Origin: Amaricoccus solimangrovi
GTDB lineage: Bacteria > Pseudomonadota > Alphaproteobacteria > Rhodobacterales > Rhodobacteraceae
Reading direction: 5' to 3'
Assembly (NCBI RefSeq): GCF_006385685.1
Contig: NZ_VFRP01000021.1
Coordinates: 16,862 to 80,861, forward strand
Length of the DNA: 64,000 nucleotides
A model generated the notes under the pieces. It had not been told where the DNA came from, did no database searches, and saw only the letters and a program-made list of their open reading frames with translations. Positions 1 to 15,863 of the stretch are shown here, one piece after another (the stretch's first letter is position 1; the number at the start of each line of letters is the position of its first letter). The position numbers and the translations under genes are program-made.

Positions 1-675
1 CGCGACCTTGTAGGGCCGCTCGTCCGTCTTCACGGTCCCGACCACCTTGCGCGCGGCGATGTCGATGACGCTCACCTGGTTCGCGTAGACGTCCGCCGTG
101 TAGGCGCGCCGGCCCTCGGCGTCGATCGTGACGCCGAACGGGTGCTGGCCGACCGGGATCACGGCGAGGCGCGTGAGCGTCTTCGCATCGATCACGCTCA
201 CCTGGTCGCTGTCGCGGTCGGCCGTCAGGATCGTCGCCCCGTCGGGCGTGACCGCGATGCCCGATGGTCCCTCGCCGGTCTCGACCGAGCCCTCGACCGC
301 GCCGTCGCGGAGCACGCTCAGGCGGCCGCCGTACCAGTCGGCGACGTAGATCTCGTCGGTGACGGGATTGGCGGCGATGCCGAGCGGGCCGCCGCCGACC
401 TCGATCGGCGTCAGCGCCGCCGTCTTCGGGTTGATCGCCGTGACCCGGCCGTTCTCGGGGCTCGTCACGTAGACGAGGCCCGAGGGCGCGACCGCGACGC
501 CGGCGGGCGCCCCGGGGATCGACCATTCGCGCAGCTTCTCCCCGGTCGCGAGATCGACCTCCCAGACCGAATTCGCGCCCTGGTTGGTGACGAAGCCCAG
601 TTCCGCGCGCGCCGCGCCGGGCAGCGCCGCGGCCAGTGCCAGGCAGAGGGCGGGGAGGGGGGAGGGGCGCCGCAT
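1..675 (-). CDS. YVTN-family beta-propeller protein, 3' end cut by window edge
   Basis: Secreted seven-bladed-propeller-type protein (YncE/YVTN family); 225 residues are visible and the frame is open at the left edge. A signal peptide is clear: MRR, then a hydrophobic alanine/leucine stretch ending AARA at about residue 24. Repeated blades follow with the family pattern (xVxVIDxxT, GxxPxGVAVxPDG, ILTADRDSDQVSVID). Such proteins are beta-propeller scaffolds, often found beside quinoprotein or cytochrome genes; the ligand is not shown here. The start at 675 lies 5 nt after the stop of the upstream SRPBCC gene, so the two form an operon. The family is clear, the function open. Confidence 0.85.
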   Translation of the reverse strand, partial: MRRPSPLPALCLALAAALPGAARAELGFVTNQGANSVWEVDLATGEKLREWSIPGAPAGVAVAPSGLVYVTSPENGRVTAINPKTAALTPIEVGGGPLGIAANPVTDEIYVADWYGGRLSVLRDGAVEGSVETGEGPSGIAVTPDGATILTADRDSDQVSVIDAKTLTRLAVIPVGQHPFGVTIDAEGRRAYTADVYANQVSVIDIAARKVVGTVKTDERPYKVA

Positions 676-680
676 CGGGC

Positions 681-1223
681 TCAGTTCGTCTTCTCGATCT
701 CGGATTTCAGCGCCGCCAGACCGGACTGGTAGAGCTTCGTCACCGCCGCGATCGCCGCCTCGTCGTTGAGTTCCGCCGGCGGATCGTTGTTCGGGAAGCC
801 GCGGTAGAAGGCGCCCTTCCAGTGCACGGTGCTGCCGCCGTCGGGGCCGTCGTCCACCTCGATGGTCGAGGAATAGTTGGTGACCGGCAGGACCTTCACG
901 TCGACCGACTCGATGCGGTACTTGTAGGAGCGTTTGGTGGCGTCGTACTTGTCGAGTACTTCGACGATCTTCGGGCCGCTGGCGTCGTTCAGCGTCAGCG
1001 TGCGTTCCGAATCGATCTCGTTGCCGTTGGTCGCCTCGGTCGAGACGACGCCGGGCAGCCAGGACATGTCGTCGAAATTGCCGACCCGGGCCCAGACCGT
1101 TTCGGGCGGGGCGGCGATGTCGATCGTCTCCTCGACCTTCTGGCGCACCGGGCCGTGCGCCGAGGCGGCGACGGGTGCGAGGGCGACCGCCAGGGCGGCG
1201 ATCGCGACAGACACGAATTTCAT
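681..1223 (-). CDS. SRPBCC (START-like) family protein, probably exported
   Basis: 180-residue protein. An N-terminal signal peptide (about residues 1-22, MKFVSVAIAALAVALAP then ASA) precedes an SRPBCC/polyketide-cyclase-like hydrophobic-pocket domain, recognised from ETIDIAAPPETVWARVGNFDD near the start, a central RTLTL segment and a long C-terminal helix. The start at 1223 follows a good ribosome site (GGGAGGAACC); an in-frame GTG 12 nt upstream is less likely. It is co-transcribed with the secreted beta-propeller gene just downstream. From other genomes I recall this SRPBCC-propeller pair near PQQ-dependent dehydrogenase genes, which would lie left of this window; that link is inference. 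Substrate unknown. Confidence 0.8.
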   Translation of the reverse strand: MKFVSVAIAALAVALAPVAASAHGPVRQKVEETIDIAAPPETVWARVGNFDDMSWLPGVVSTEATNGNEIDSERTLTLNDASGPKIVEVLDKYDATKRSYKYRIESVDVKVLPVTNYSSTIEVDDGPDGGSTVHWKGAFYRGFPNNDPPAELNDEAAIAAVTKLYQSGLAALKSEIEKTN

Positions 1224-1274
1224 GGTTCCTCCCACGCGGGTTCCCGCTCGCGGCGGATGTTGGACCCCCGCCCG

Positions 1275-3482
<2,208 letters not shown>

Positions 3483-3826
3483 GAATGATCCCCGTGGGTC
3501 GCTCCGATGCCCGCTTTTACTGGCGCGCGCCGGGGAGTGAAAGGGGGCCGGGGGCCGGGATCGGACGGAAGGACCAAGGCGAAGGTGCGTATTGCGCCAC
3601 CGGCCGATCCGCGGTTCCCTGCGCCCGATGGAGTTCTGGTTCCGCGGCAAAATTGGGCGGCGACGGCTTTCGGCGTCCGGTCTTTGGCCAGTTCCGCGAA
3701 AGAGGGCGGCCTTCGTCCCCAAAGGCGGGACGGGGCGGCGATCTTGCTCCATGAAGGACATCGGGAAGGACATCGGGCGAAAGGGCTCCGTCCGACCGAC
3801 CGAAATTCTCGTGGCAGGGGGCAAGC
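3483..3826. other. purL-ppc divergent intergenic region (344 nt)
   Basis: No gene recognised. It separates the divergent purL and ppc starts and must hold both promoters, but I see no convincing -35/-10 pair. A 12-bp direct tandem repeat (AAGGACATCGGG twice) lies at 3754-3777, about 50 nt before the ppc start. Open frames crossing this stretch are extensions or shadows of the two flanking genes. Confidence 0.5.
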
Positions 3827-6604
3827 ATGGCTGCAGATGGGGAAACGCGGATCAGCGCGCCGGCGACGGAGGAGGACGAGGCCATCCGCTTTCTCGGCCG
3901 GCTTCTCGGCAACACCCTCCGCGCCCAGGAGGGCGGGCTCGCCTACGAGACGATCGAGGAGATCCGCCGCGCCTCGGTCGAGCTGCACCGGGTCGGCGAC
4001 GAGGCGGCCTATCAGCGGCTGCACGACATGATCGCCGCGCTGCCGGAGGACCTGACGCTGCAGGTGCTGCGGGCCTTCACCTATTTTCTGCACCTGCTCA
4101 ACATCGCGCAGGACGAGCAGATCCTCATCGATCATCGCGCCGCCTCCGGCCAGCCGTTGGCCGATGCGATCGACGCGGCGCGCGGCGCGGGGCTTTCCGA
4201 TACCCAGATCGCGGCCTTCTTCCGCGAGGCGCTGGTCAGCCCGATCCTCACCGCGCATCCGACCGAGATCCGGCGGCAGAGCACGATGCGCGCGGAATTC
4301 GCGCTCTCGCGCCTGCTCGACGAGCGCATCCAGGCCCGCCGGGTGGGGCGCGACAGTTCGGAGATCGAGAAGGGGATCGAGCGCGAGGTCGAGACGCTCT
4401 GGCAGACGCATCTGCTGCGCCGCTCGAAACTCAGCGTCACCGACGAGATCAAGAACAGCCTCGCCTATTACGACCACACCTTCTTCCGCGCGGTGCCGAA
4501 GCTGCAGGACACGCTGCTGAAGGCGCTGGGCAGGACCACCTTCGGCTATGACTTCCCCGCCTTCCTGCGCGTCGGAACCTGGATCGGCGGCGACCGCGAC
4601 GGCAATCCCTTCGTGACCGAGGAGGTGCTGCGCGAATGCTTCCGGCTCCAGGCCGGCCGCGCGCTGCGCCACTATCTCGAGGAGGTTCACCGGCTGGGCG
4701 CCGAGCTTTCGATGTCGGCGCGGGTGGTGCGGGTGAGCGACGAGCTTCAGGCGCTGGCCGACGCCTCGCCCGACATGTCGCATCACCGGCAGGACGAGCC
4801 GTATCGCCGGGCGCTGATCGGGATCTATGCCCGGCTCGCCGCGACGCTGAAGGAGATCGACCCGCTGACGCCGATGTCGCTCGCGACCGTCGATCCCAAG
4901 ATCGGGCCGTCGATGCCGACGACGCCCGGCGAGCCCTATGCGAAGGCCGAGGATCTGCTGCGCGAACTCGACGTGATCGACCGGTCGCTCCGCGCGCATC
5001 AGGCGATCGCCGTCGCCGATGGCCGGCTGCTCGACCTGCGCCGCAAGCTCAGAAGCTTCGGCTTCCACCTCGCGAGCGTCGACCTGCGGCAGAACTCGGC
5101 GGTGCACGAGGCCACCGTGGCCGAGCTCTTCGAGGCGATCGAGCCCGGAAGCGACTATCTCGGCATGGACGAGGCGGCGCGCGTCGCGGCGCTGCGGCGC
5201 GAACTCAACTCGCCCCGCTCGCTGATCCGGCCGTTCTGGACCTATTCGGAGAAGACCGCCGGCGAGCTTGGCCTCTTCCGCGCCGCGAAGGAGATCATCG
5301 ACCGGTTCGGCCCGAGGGCCATCGTCACCTCGATCATCTCGAACGCGCAGTCGGTCTCGGACGTGCTGGAACTCTGCGTGCTCCTGAAGGAGGCGGGGAT
5401 CCTCGGGCTCGACGGCAAGTGCTCGGTCGCGATCGTGCCGCTCTTCGAGACCATCGCCGACCTCCAGAACGGCCCGGGCATCATGCGCGCGCTGTTCGAC
5501 ACGCCGGAATACCGCCGCGTCGTCTCCGCCCAGAAGAACGAGCAGGAGATCATGCTCGGCTATTCCGACAGCAACAAGGACGGCGGCCTCGTCACCTCGA
5601 GCTGGGAGCTCTTCAAGGCGGAGCGGGCGCTGGTGGCGCTGTTCAGGGAAAGGGAGATCCGGCTCCGGCTCTTCCACGGCCGGGGCGGCTCGATCGGGCG
5701 GGGCGGCGGCCCGACGCGGGAGGCGATCATCGCCCAGCCGCCGGGCGCGGTCGCGGGCCAGATCCGGCTGACCGAGCAGGGCGAGGTCATCTCGTCGCGC
5801 TACTCGCATTCCGAGATCGGCTACGCGCATCTCGAGACGCTGGTCGCGGCGACGCTGGAGGCCACGCTGATGCCCGCCGCCGAGGCCTCGCTGGAGGAGC
5901 ATGTCGGCATCATGGATGCGATGTCGGAACATGCCTTCCGCGCCTACCGGAGCCTCGTCTTCGAGACCGAGGGGTTCGAGGAGTTCTTCTGGTCCTCGAC
6001 CGTGATCAGCGAGATCGCCGCGCTCAACATCGGCTCGCGTCCCGCCTCGCGCGCCAAGACGCGCTCGATCTCCTCGCTCCGCGCGATCCCCTGGGTGTTC
6101 TCCTGGGCGCAGTGCCGGATCATGCTGCCGGCCTGGTACGGCTTCGGCTCGGCGGTCGCGGAATGGTGCGAGGCGAACGGCGATCCGGAGGGCGCGCGGC
6201 TCGCGGCGCTCAGCGCGGAATGGCCGTTCTTCCATGCGATGGTCTCGAAGATCGACCTGATGATCGGCAAGAGCGATCTCGCAATGGCCGCCAACTACGC
6301 CGATCTCTGCGAGAACCGCGAGATCCGCGACCGGATCTTCGGGCGGATCACCCGCGAATGGGAACTGACGGTGCGCGCGCTCGAGATGATCACCGGCTCC
6401 TCGCCGGTGGAGCGCAACCAGGGCGGCGAGGCCAAGGCGAAGCTGCGCCACCGCACGCCCTATCTCGACGCGCTGAACCACATCCAGGTGGAACTGCTGA
6501 AGAAGACGCGGCTCGCGGGACCCGACGAGATGTCGGAGAAGACCCACCGCGGGATCCTGCTCTCGATCAACGGCGTCGCCTCGGGCCTGCGCAACACCGG
6601 CTAG
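3827..6604 (+). CDS. ppc: Phosphoenolpyruvate carboxylase
   Basis: Adds bicarbonate to phosphoenolpyruvate to give oxaloacetate, replenishing the TCA cycle. 925 residues, normal for bacterial PEPC. Active-site landmarks are present: the catalytic histidine in [12 protein letters not shown] (His about 144), [22 protein letters not shown], the glycine loop [15 protein letters not shown] (His about 617), and the C-terminal tetrapeptide RNTG. ATG 3827 follows a purine-rich AGGGGGC site. Monocistronic; a strong symmetric hairpin follows at 6613-6652. Confidence 0.97.
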   Translation: MAADGETRISAPATEEDEAIRFLGRLLGNTLRAQEGGLAYETIEEIRRASVELHRVGDEAAYQRLHDMIAALPEDLTLQVLRAFTYFLHLLNIAQDEQILIDHRAASGQPLADAIDAARGAGLSDTQIAAFFREALVSPILTAHPTEIRRQSTMRAEFALSRLLDERIQARRVGRDSSEIEKGIEREVETLWQTHLLRRSKLSVTDEIKNSLAYYDHTFFRAVPKLQDTLLKALGRTTFGYDFPAFLRVGTWIGGDRDGNPFVTEEVLRECFRLQAGRALRHYLEEVHRLGAELSMSARVVRVSDELQALADASPDMSHHRQDEPYRRALIGIYARLAATLKEIDPLTPMSLATVDPKIGPSMPTTPGEPYAKAEDLLRELDVIDRSLRAHQAIAVADGRLLDLRRKLRSFGFHLASVDLRQNSAVHEATVAELFEAIEPGSDYLGMDEAARVAALRRELNSPRSLIRPFWTYSEKTAGELGLFRAAKEIIDRFGPRAIVTSIISNAQSVSDVLELCVLLKEAGILGLDGKCSVAIVPLFETIADLQNGPGIMRALFDTPEYRRVVSAQKNEQEIMLGYSDSNKDGGLVTSSWELFKAERALVALFREREIRLRLFHGRGGSIGRGGGPTREAIIAQPPGAVAGQIRLTEQGEVISSRYSHSEIGYAHLETLVAATLEATLMPAAEASLEEHVGIMDAMSEHAFRAYRSLVFETEGFEEFFWSSTVISEIAALNIGSRPASRAKTRSISSLRAIPWVFSWAQCRIMLPAWYGFGSAVAEWCEANGDPEGARLAALSAEWPFFHAMVSKIDLMIGKSDLAMAANYADLCENREIRDRIFGRITREWELTVRALEMITGSSPVERNQGGEAKAKLRHRTPYLDALNHIQVELLKKTRLAGPDEMSEKTHRGILLSINGVASGLRNTG

Positions 6605-6612
6605 GCCGGCGG

Positions 6613-6652
6613 TCCGGATCTCCCCGCGGCACAGCCCGCGGGGAGATCCGGA
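6613..6652. terminator. Bidirectional ppc/guaB terminator hairpin
   Basis: Perfect 17-bp inverted repeat (6613-6629 pairs with 6636-6652, arms beginning TCCGGATCTCCCCGCGG) around a 6-nt loop, in the 52-nt gap between the convergent ppc and guaB stops. There is no T tract, so termination efficiency is uncertain, but the position and symmetry fit a shared terminator. Confidence 0.75.
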
Positions 6653-6656
6653 GGCC

Positions 6657-9409
<2,753 letters not shown>

Positions 9410-9443
9410 GGGGCGCCCCGCCAAGGGCCGGGCGCCCGGTCCG

Positions 9444-11279
<1,836 letters not shown>

Positions 11280-11289
11280 TCACGGGATG

Positions 11290-11304
11290 CGCGCTTTCAG
11301 CGCG
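11290..11304 (-). promoter_or_regulatory. Possible expression-platform hairpin of the thiC riboswitch
   Basis: A 6-bp stem with a 3-nt loop (CGCGCT/AGCGCG) lies between the TPP aptamer and the thiC start. It may be part of the switch that hides or exposes the ribosome site; no alternative pairing was folded, so this is inference. Confidence 0.35.
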
Positions 11305-11317
11305 GATATGAGCCATG

Positions 11318-11412
11318 GCACCGTCCCTCCGCCAGCGTGAACTGGATCAGGTTCAAAGGGTCACCGCGCGTTCTAGCGGTATCTCAGCCCCTTGCCGGGA
11401 CTCCCCTGGTTA
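11318..11412 (-). promoter_or_regulatory. TPP riboswitch (THI element)
   Basis: Read on the minus strand, the conserved thi-box blocks occur in the correct order: GGGG, then GGGGCTGAGA, then ACCCTTTGAACCTGATC, then AGTTCACGCTGGCGGAGGGA. This is the core TPP-binding aptamer, about 90 nt upstream of the thiC start. Known thi-box switches in Gram-negative bacteria usually block translation initiation; the mechanism here is not shown. Confidence 0.93.
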
Positions 11413-11445
11413 GGCCTCGCAATAGAGCGGCGAAGCGCCGCCGGG

Positions 11446-12195
11446 TCAACAGTCTACTTCCTCCGTCGCCTCCCCGGCCCTGGCCCCGCCGCGGAAGCCG
11501 GTCGCGACCACGAACTTCTCCGAGGAGTCGCTCCGGCTCGAGGGCGGCTTGACGTGGCGGACCTTGGCGAAGAGCCGGTTCAGCCGGGTGACGATGGAGG
11601 GATCGGCGCCGCCGCCGAGCACCTTGGCGACGAAGGTGCCGCCCGGGACCAGCACGTCCTCGCAGAGGTCGATCGCCGCCTCGACGAGGGCGGTGATGCG
11701 CATGTGGTCGGTGCGCGGATGGCCCGAGGCCGCCGCCGCCATGTCCGACATCACCACATCCGCCTGGCCGCCGAGCCAGTCGCGGATCTGTCCGTCCGCC
11801 CCCTCCTCGAGGAAGTCGAGCACGTGAAGCTCGGCCCCCGGGATCGGCTCGACCTCCTGCAGGTCGATGCCGAGGACGCGGCCCCGGGGCTTGCCCGCCC
11901 GCTCGCCGAGCGCGTTGACGCGCGCGACCGCGACCTGGCTCCAGCCGCCGGGGGCGTGGCCGAGATCCACGACGCGCGCGCCGGGCTTGAGGAAGCCGAA
12001 CTTGTCGTCGATCTCGGTGATCTTGTAGGCCGCGCGGCCGCGGTAGCCCTCGGCGCGGGCGCGCTGGACATAGGGATCGTTCAGCTGGCGCTGGAGCCAG
12101 AGCGTCGAGGAGAGCTTGCGGCCCTTCGCGGTCTTCACCCGCACGGTCAGATCGCGGCGGCCGCGGCCCGAACCCTGTTTCCTGCTGTCGCTCAT
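11446..12195 (-). CDS. rlmE: 23S rRNA (uridine-2'-O-)-methyltransferase RlmE
   Basis: SAM-dependent FtsJ-type methyltransferase acting on U2552 of 23S rRNA. 249 residues with a basic, glycine-rich N-terminal tail ([13 protein letters not shown]), the SAM motif [36 protein letters not shown] and [11 protein letters not shown], and the catalytic K-D-K-E set typical of RrmJ (RAAYKI, MSDM, VAKV, SEKF). ATG 12195 (MSDSRKQG) is preferred over an upstream in-frame start without a ribosome site. It follows the Ppx/GppA gene in the same direction and probably shares its transcript. Confidence 0.93.
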   Translation of the reverse strand: MSDSRKQGSGRGRRDLTVRVKTAKGRKLSSTLWLQRQLNDPYVQRARAEGYRGRAAYKITEIDDKFGFLKPGARVVDLGHAPGGWSQVAVARVNALGERAGKPRGRVLGIDLQEVEPIPGAELHVLDFLEEGADGQIRDWLGGQADVVMSDMAAAASGHPRTDHMRITALVEAAIDLCEDVLVPGGTFVAKVLGGGADPSIVTRLNRLFAKVRHVKPPSSRSDSSEKFVVATGFRGGARAGEATEEVDC

Positions 12196-12275
12196 CTTCC
12201 GTCCGTTTCGGCGCTGGCCCGCCCCCTCTCTGCGCGGGCGGGGCGGCGGGGTCAAGCGTGGGGGCGGTCCCGGGC

Positions 12276-13403
12276 CTATTCGGGGCGCGGTCCGTCGCCG
12301 AAGGCGCCGTTGGCGCTCATCATCGCGAACAGCATCCCCTCGCGCAGCCCGCGGTCGGCGACCCGCATCGAGTCGGTCGGCCAGACCCGGAGCAGGGTCT
12401 GCAGGATCGCCGCGCCCGACATGATGAGTTCGGACCGGTCGCGTCCGAGGCCGACATCCGTCCGCCGCCCCTCGGGGCCGAGGCGCAGGAACCGGCCGAT
12501 CACCTCGTCGATCGCCTTGGCGCTCAGATGCATCCCGTCCACCTTGCGCCGGTCGTAGCGGCGGAGCCCGAGATGGGCCGCGCCGACGGTGGTCACGGTC
12601 CCGGAGGTCCCGATCATCTGGAAGCCCGTGCTGTCGCGCTCGGCCAAGCCCTGGAGATAGGGTTTGAACCCGGTGATCTGCTCCTCGAAGAACCAGGACA
12701 TGAGCGCGAAGCGCGCCGCGTCGTCGGCCACGTCGTTGTAGCGTTCGTGCAGCGTCGCGACGCCGAGCGGGACGGAGATGAAATCGACGATCCGCGCGCC
12801 GCGCGCCAGCGGTTCCGGCCCGACGCGAAGGTTGACGATGGCCTGGGCGCGGCCCTCGGGCGGCACGTCGGAAAGGTCGATCCAGACGAGCTCGGTCGAG
12901 CCGCCGCCGATGTCGAAGACCAGCACCTGGGTCGCATCCTCCGCGACCAGCGGCGCGCAGGAGATGACCGCGAGCCGCGCCTCCTCCTCCGGCCGGATCA
13001 CCTCGAGCCGGAGCCCGGTCTCGCGCGTCACGCGGGCGAGGAAATGCCGTCCGTTGCGCGCGCGCCGGCAGGCCTCGGTCGCGACGAGCCGCATCGTGCC
13101 GACCTGATAGCGGCGCAGCTTGTCCGCGCAGACCTCGAGCGCGGAGATCGTGCGCGCGATCGAGCCATGGGAGAGGTGGCCGGTCCGCTCGAGCCCCGAG
13201 CCGAGCCGGACCGATTTCGCAAATGCGTCCACGACGCGGAAATGCCCGCCTTCGGGGGTTGCGATCAGCATCCGGCAGCTGTTCGTGCCCAGATCGAGGG
13301 CTGCGTACAGCTCCGGTTCAGCCCGCGCAGGTTTACAACCTGGGCGCTTTGGGGGCGCCGGTGCGACACGATCCTGCGCGGACACCTGAAGGTCCTGCGC
13401 CAT
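12276..13403 (-). CDS. ppx: Exopolyphosphatase/guanosine pentaphosphate phosphatase (Ppx/GppA family)
   Basis: Hydrolyses terminal phosphates of polyphosphate or of pppGpp. 375 residues, the short Ppx/GppA form without the extra C-terminal HD domain. ASKHA-fold ATPase motifs are visible: [16 protein letters not shown] (phosphate 1), [15 protein letters not shown] (phosphate 2) and [12 protein letters not shown]. The first 30 or so residues are proline/alanine-rich and not conserved in the family, so a start slightly downstream is possible. Transcribed together with rlmE. Confidence 0.88.
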   Translation of the reverse strand: MAQDLQVSAQDRVAPAPPKRPGCKPARAEPELYAALDLGTNSCRMLIATPEGGHFRVVDAFAKSVRLGSGLERTGHLSHGSIARTISALEVCADKLRRYQVGTMRLVATEACRRARNGRHFLARVTRETGLRLEVIRPEEEARLAVISCAPLVAEDATQVLVFDIGGGSTELVWIDLSDVPPEGRAQAIVNLRVGPEPLARGARIVDFISVPLGVATLHERYNDVADDAARFALMSWFFEEQITGFKPYLQGLAERDSTGFQMIGTSGTVTTVGAAHLGLRRYDRRKVDGMHLSAKAIDEVIGRFLRLGPEGRRTDVGLGRDRSELIMSGAAILQTLLRVWPTDSMRVADRGLREGMLFAMMSANGAFGDGPRPE

Positions 13404-13422
13404 TTGGTAACCGAGACATGCG

Positions 13423-13447
13423 CCGGCGGGTCAGTCCGCCGGTTTTG
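13423..13447 (+). terminator. Intrinsic-terminator-like hairpin in the ppx leader
   Basis: CCGGCGG and CCGCCGG (13423-13429 and 13436-13442) form a 7-bp stem with a 6-nt loop, followed on the plus strand by TTTT. That is the shape of a rho-independent terminator for plus-strand transcripts, yet no plus-strand gene lies upstream. On the minus strand it sits just before the ppx start, next to a TTGACA. Confidence 0.5.
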
Positions 13448-13489
13448 TCAAGAAAGTTACATGAGTGATGGACGCGACGCAAGGAGAGC

Positions 13490-13509
13490 CCCCGACGCTC
13501 ACGTCGGGG
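13490..13509 (-). terminator. metF terminator hairpin
   Basis: Perfect 8-bp stem CCCCGACG/CGTCGGGG with a 4-nt loop, 26 nt past the metF stop on the minus strand. No long T run follows, so strength is uncertain. Confidence 0.6.
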
Positions 13510-13535
13510 TGTCCGCCACGCGCCGGCCGGAAGCC

Positions 13536-14423
13536 TCAGGCCGCGCCGCTCTTCGCCAGCGGGATCTCCCGGTAGCCGAGCGAGACGCAGAGGTCATAGG
13601 AGAGATTGGGATTGTTGAGCGTGTAGATGTGCAGATGCTCGACGCCCTCGGCCATCAGCGCCTCGACCTGCTTGCGCGCGAGTTCGATCGAGAGCGAATA
13701 GGCGTCCTCCGCCGTTTCCGTCTTCTCGAAGGCCTCGTGCATCCAGGCCGGCACCCGCGCCTGGCAGCGGGCGGCGAAATTGACCATCTTGCGGAAGTTC
13801 TCGACCGGCAGGATGCCCGGATGGATCGGCGCGGTGATGCCGGCCTTCGCGCAGAGGTCGCGGAAGCGCAGGAAATCCTCGTTCTCGAAGAAGAACTGGG
13901 TGAGCGCGTTGCTCGCCCCCGCCTCCAGCTTGCGCCGGAGATTGGCGATGTCGCTCTCGAGGCTCTCGGCCTCCGGATGCTTCTCCGGATAGGCGGCGAC
14001 GGAGATCTCGAAATCCCCGGCCTCGCGCAGCGCGGCGACGAGTTCGGCCGCGCCCGCGAACCCGCCCGGATGCGGGGTGAAGCGGGTCTCGCCCTTCGGC
14101 GGATCGCCGCGCAGGCCGACGATGCGGCGCAGTCCGAGCCGCGCGTAGTTGCGCGCGACGCCGAGCGTCTCCTCGCGCGTCGCGCCGACGCAGGTCAGAT
14201 GACCCGCGACGTCGAGCCGGGCGCGGTCGAGGATCGCCTGGATCGCGGCGTAGGTCCGGTCCCGCGTCGTGCCGCCCGCCCCGTAGGTGACCGAGACGAA
14301 GTCCGGCCCGAGCGGCGCCAGCCGCTCGACCGAGCGCCACAGGCGCAGGCTCGCCTCGGGGGAATGCGGTGGAAAAAATTCGAAGGAAAGGCTCGGAAGA
14401 GCCCTGGTCGCTGTCTCAGCCAT
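13536..14423 (-). CDS. metF: 5,10-methylenetetrahydrofolate reductase
   Basis: FAD enzyme reducing methylene-THF to methyl-THF for methionine synthesis. 295 residues, normal for MetF. Motifs: LSFEFFPP near the N terminus (catalytic Glu in FEFFPP), VSVTYGAGGTTRDRT, LRGDPPKG, ALTQFFFEN, PIHPGILPV and the C-terminal GVEHLHIYTLNNP. ATG 14423 (MAETATRALPS) is chosen; the frame extends upstream to 14492 without family similarity. A hairpin terminator follows at 13490-13509. Confidence 0.95.
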   Translation of the reverse strand: MAETATRALPSLSFEFFPPHSPEASLRLWRSVERLAPLGPDFVSVTYGAGGTTRDRTYAAIQAILDRARLDVAGHLTCVGATREETLGVARNYARLGLRRIVGLRGDPPKGETRFTPHPGGFAGAAELVAALREAGDFEISVAAYPEKHPEAESLESDIANLRRKLEAGASNALTQFFFENEDFLRFRDLCAKAGITAPIHPGILPVENFRKMVNFAARCQARVPAWMHEAFEKTETAEDAYSLSIELARKQVEALMAEGVEHLHIYTLNNPNLSYDLCVSLGYREIPLAKSGAA

Positions 14424-14495
14424 GATGCACCGGTCCGTACCGACAATGATTTTCGCGGGTGCGACCATACATGAGCTACGACTTTCCGGCAACGG

Positions 14496-15758
14496 CTAAC
14501 GCGGGGCCGGACGCGGAACGGCGGCGGGTTCCGCGCGCCATCCGGGCGCGGCGCGCCGGCGCGCCGGCGCGCCGGCGAAGAGCGCGGCGAGCTTCGCGGC
14601 TTCGCGGTCGATGTCGTGGCGCTCCAGTACCCGCGCGCGCGCCGCCAGCCCCATCGCGGCGAGAGCCGGGCGCGGCGTCCGCGCCAGCGCGACCAGCGCC
14701 TCGGCCAGCGCGGCGCCGTCTCCCGCCGGAACGAGCCAGCCCGTCTCCGGCCGGACCAGTTCCGGAATGCCCGCCACATAGGTCGAGACGACCGGCCGCG
14801 CCGCCGCCATCGCCTCCATCACCACCATCGGCAGCCCTTCGGCGAAGCTTGGCATCACCAGCGCGTGCGCGGCGTCGAGCTCGGCGCGTACCCGCGCCTC
14901 GTCGACCCAGCCGGTGATCGTGACGCGCCGGGCGAGCCCCCGGGCCGCGATCGCGGCCTCGAGCGCGCCCCGCAGTTCCCCGTCGCCGACCAGCGTCAGG
15001 CGGATGTCCTCGTCCCGCGCCGCGCGGGCCAGCGCGTCGATCAGCAGCAGCTGGCCCTTCTGTTCGACCAGCCGGCCGATCGAGACGAGCCGGACCGGCC
15101 CTTCGGGCAGCGGCGCGGGGGCCGGGAAATGCCCGGGCTCGATCCCGCAATGCACGACCTCGATCCGGGGCCAGTCCGCCGCCGGCGCCCAGCGCCGGAG
15201 CTGCGCGCTTCCGAAGGCGCTCACCGCGACCGTGAAGGCCGAGCCCGCGATCTTGCGCCCGAGCGCCAGCGCCTCGGGCCGGTCGAATTCCTCCGGCCCA
15301 TGCGCGGTGAAGCTGTAGCCGAACCCGCCCAGCGCCGCCGCGAGCAGCGCGACGGCGGTCGAGTTGGTGCCGAAATGCGCGTGCACGTGAGATATCTCCC
15401 CGGCGCGGCAGCGGCGCGCGAGCCAGGCGGCCTCGGCGAGATAGACGAGATGGCGAAGATAGCGCCGCTCCGCGCGGCGCCCGAGCCAGAGGGCGAGGCG
15501 GAGCGCGCGCGCGGCCCGGAGCGGCGCCCGCGCCGCCTCGAGGCCCAGCGTGGCGAGCAGCCGGGCGGGGCCGCGGGCGAGGATGTATTCGACGCGCTCC
15601 TGCTCGGCGATGTCGCCCGGATCGACGAGCGGCGCGCCGTGGCCGCGGAGCGCGAAGCGCCGGATCTCGACGCCGCGCCGCTCGAGCGCCCGGATCTCGC
15701 GGCGGATGAAACTGTGCGAGGGCGCTGGATAGGTGTTGATGAGATAGGCGATCCGCAT
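14496..15758 (-). CDS. GT4-family glycosyltransferase (exopolysaccharide)
   Basis: 420-residue GT-B glycosyltransferase with retaining GT4 features: N-terminal MRIAYLINTYPAPSHSFIRREI, HAHFG acceptor-side motif, SIGRLVEQKGQ, LVGDGELR, and the donor-binding EX7E segment (PSFAEGLPMVVMEAMAAARPVV). ATG 15758 follows GGGAGGAAC; an upstream extension of the frame is a shadow of the opposite-strand flippase. It shares a divergent promoter region with the flippase at 15864. The donor sugar cannot be told. The 3' end carries an unusual 8-bp tandem repeat (14550-14577), which makes the C-terminal tail (APARRRAAPG) low in complexity. Confidence 0.9.
   Translation of the reverse strand: MRIAYLINTYPAPSHSFIRREIRALERRGVEIRRFALRGHGAPLVDPGDIAEQERVEYILARGPARLLATLGLEAARAPLRAARALRLALWLGRRAERRYLRHLVYLAEAAWLARRCRAGEISHVHAHFGTNSTAVALLAAALGGFGYSFTAHGPEEFDRPEALALGRKIAGSAFTVAVSAFGSAQLRRWAPAADWPRIEVVHCGIEPGHFPAPAPLPEGPVRLVSIGRLVEQKGQLLLIDALARAARDEDIRLTLVGDGELRGALEAAIAARGLARRVTITGWVDEARVRAELDAAHALVMPSFAEGLPMVVMEAMAAARPVVSTYVAGIPELVRPETGWLVPAGDGAALAEALVALARTPRPALAAMGLAARARVLERHDIDREAAKLAALFAGAPARRRAAPGWRAEPAAVPRPAPR
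14550..14577. repeat. 8-bp tandem repeat (GGCGCGCC, 3.5 copies) inside a glycosyltransferase gene
   Basis: Three exact head-to-tail copies of GGCGCGCC plus a partial GGCG, within the last 30 codons of the GT4 gene. A unit of 8 is not a multiple of three, so gain or loss of a unit shifts the reading frame of the C-terminal tail. Confidence 0.85.
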
Positions 15759-15863
15759 CCCGTTCCTCCCGCGCGGGGCGCCCGCCGGGGCGCCGTCGTC
15801 AGGGTTTTGTTTAGGGCTTTGGCCCAAACGAACCGTAAACGCCGTGACCGCCGGAGCCCCGAG

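Noticed and set aside
9410..9443. mscS/thiC shared terminator
   Set aside because: GGGCGCCC repeats occur on both sides but the stem is interrupted and there is no T tract; not strong enough to annotate.
14424..14510. SAM or SAH riboswitch upstream of metF
   Set aside because: None of the conserved SAM-I, SAM-II or SAH aptamer blocks could be found in the leader.
14616..15863. Plus-strand extension upstream of the flippase start
   Set aside because: This part lies opposite the GT4 gene and reads as arginine-rich shadow sequence; the flippase domain and ribosome site begin at 15864.
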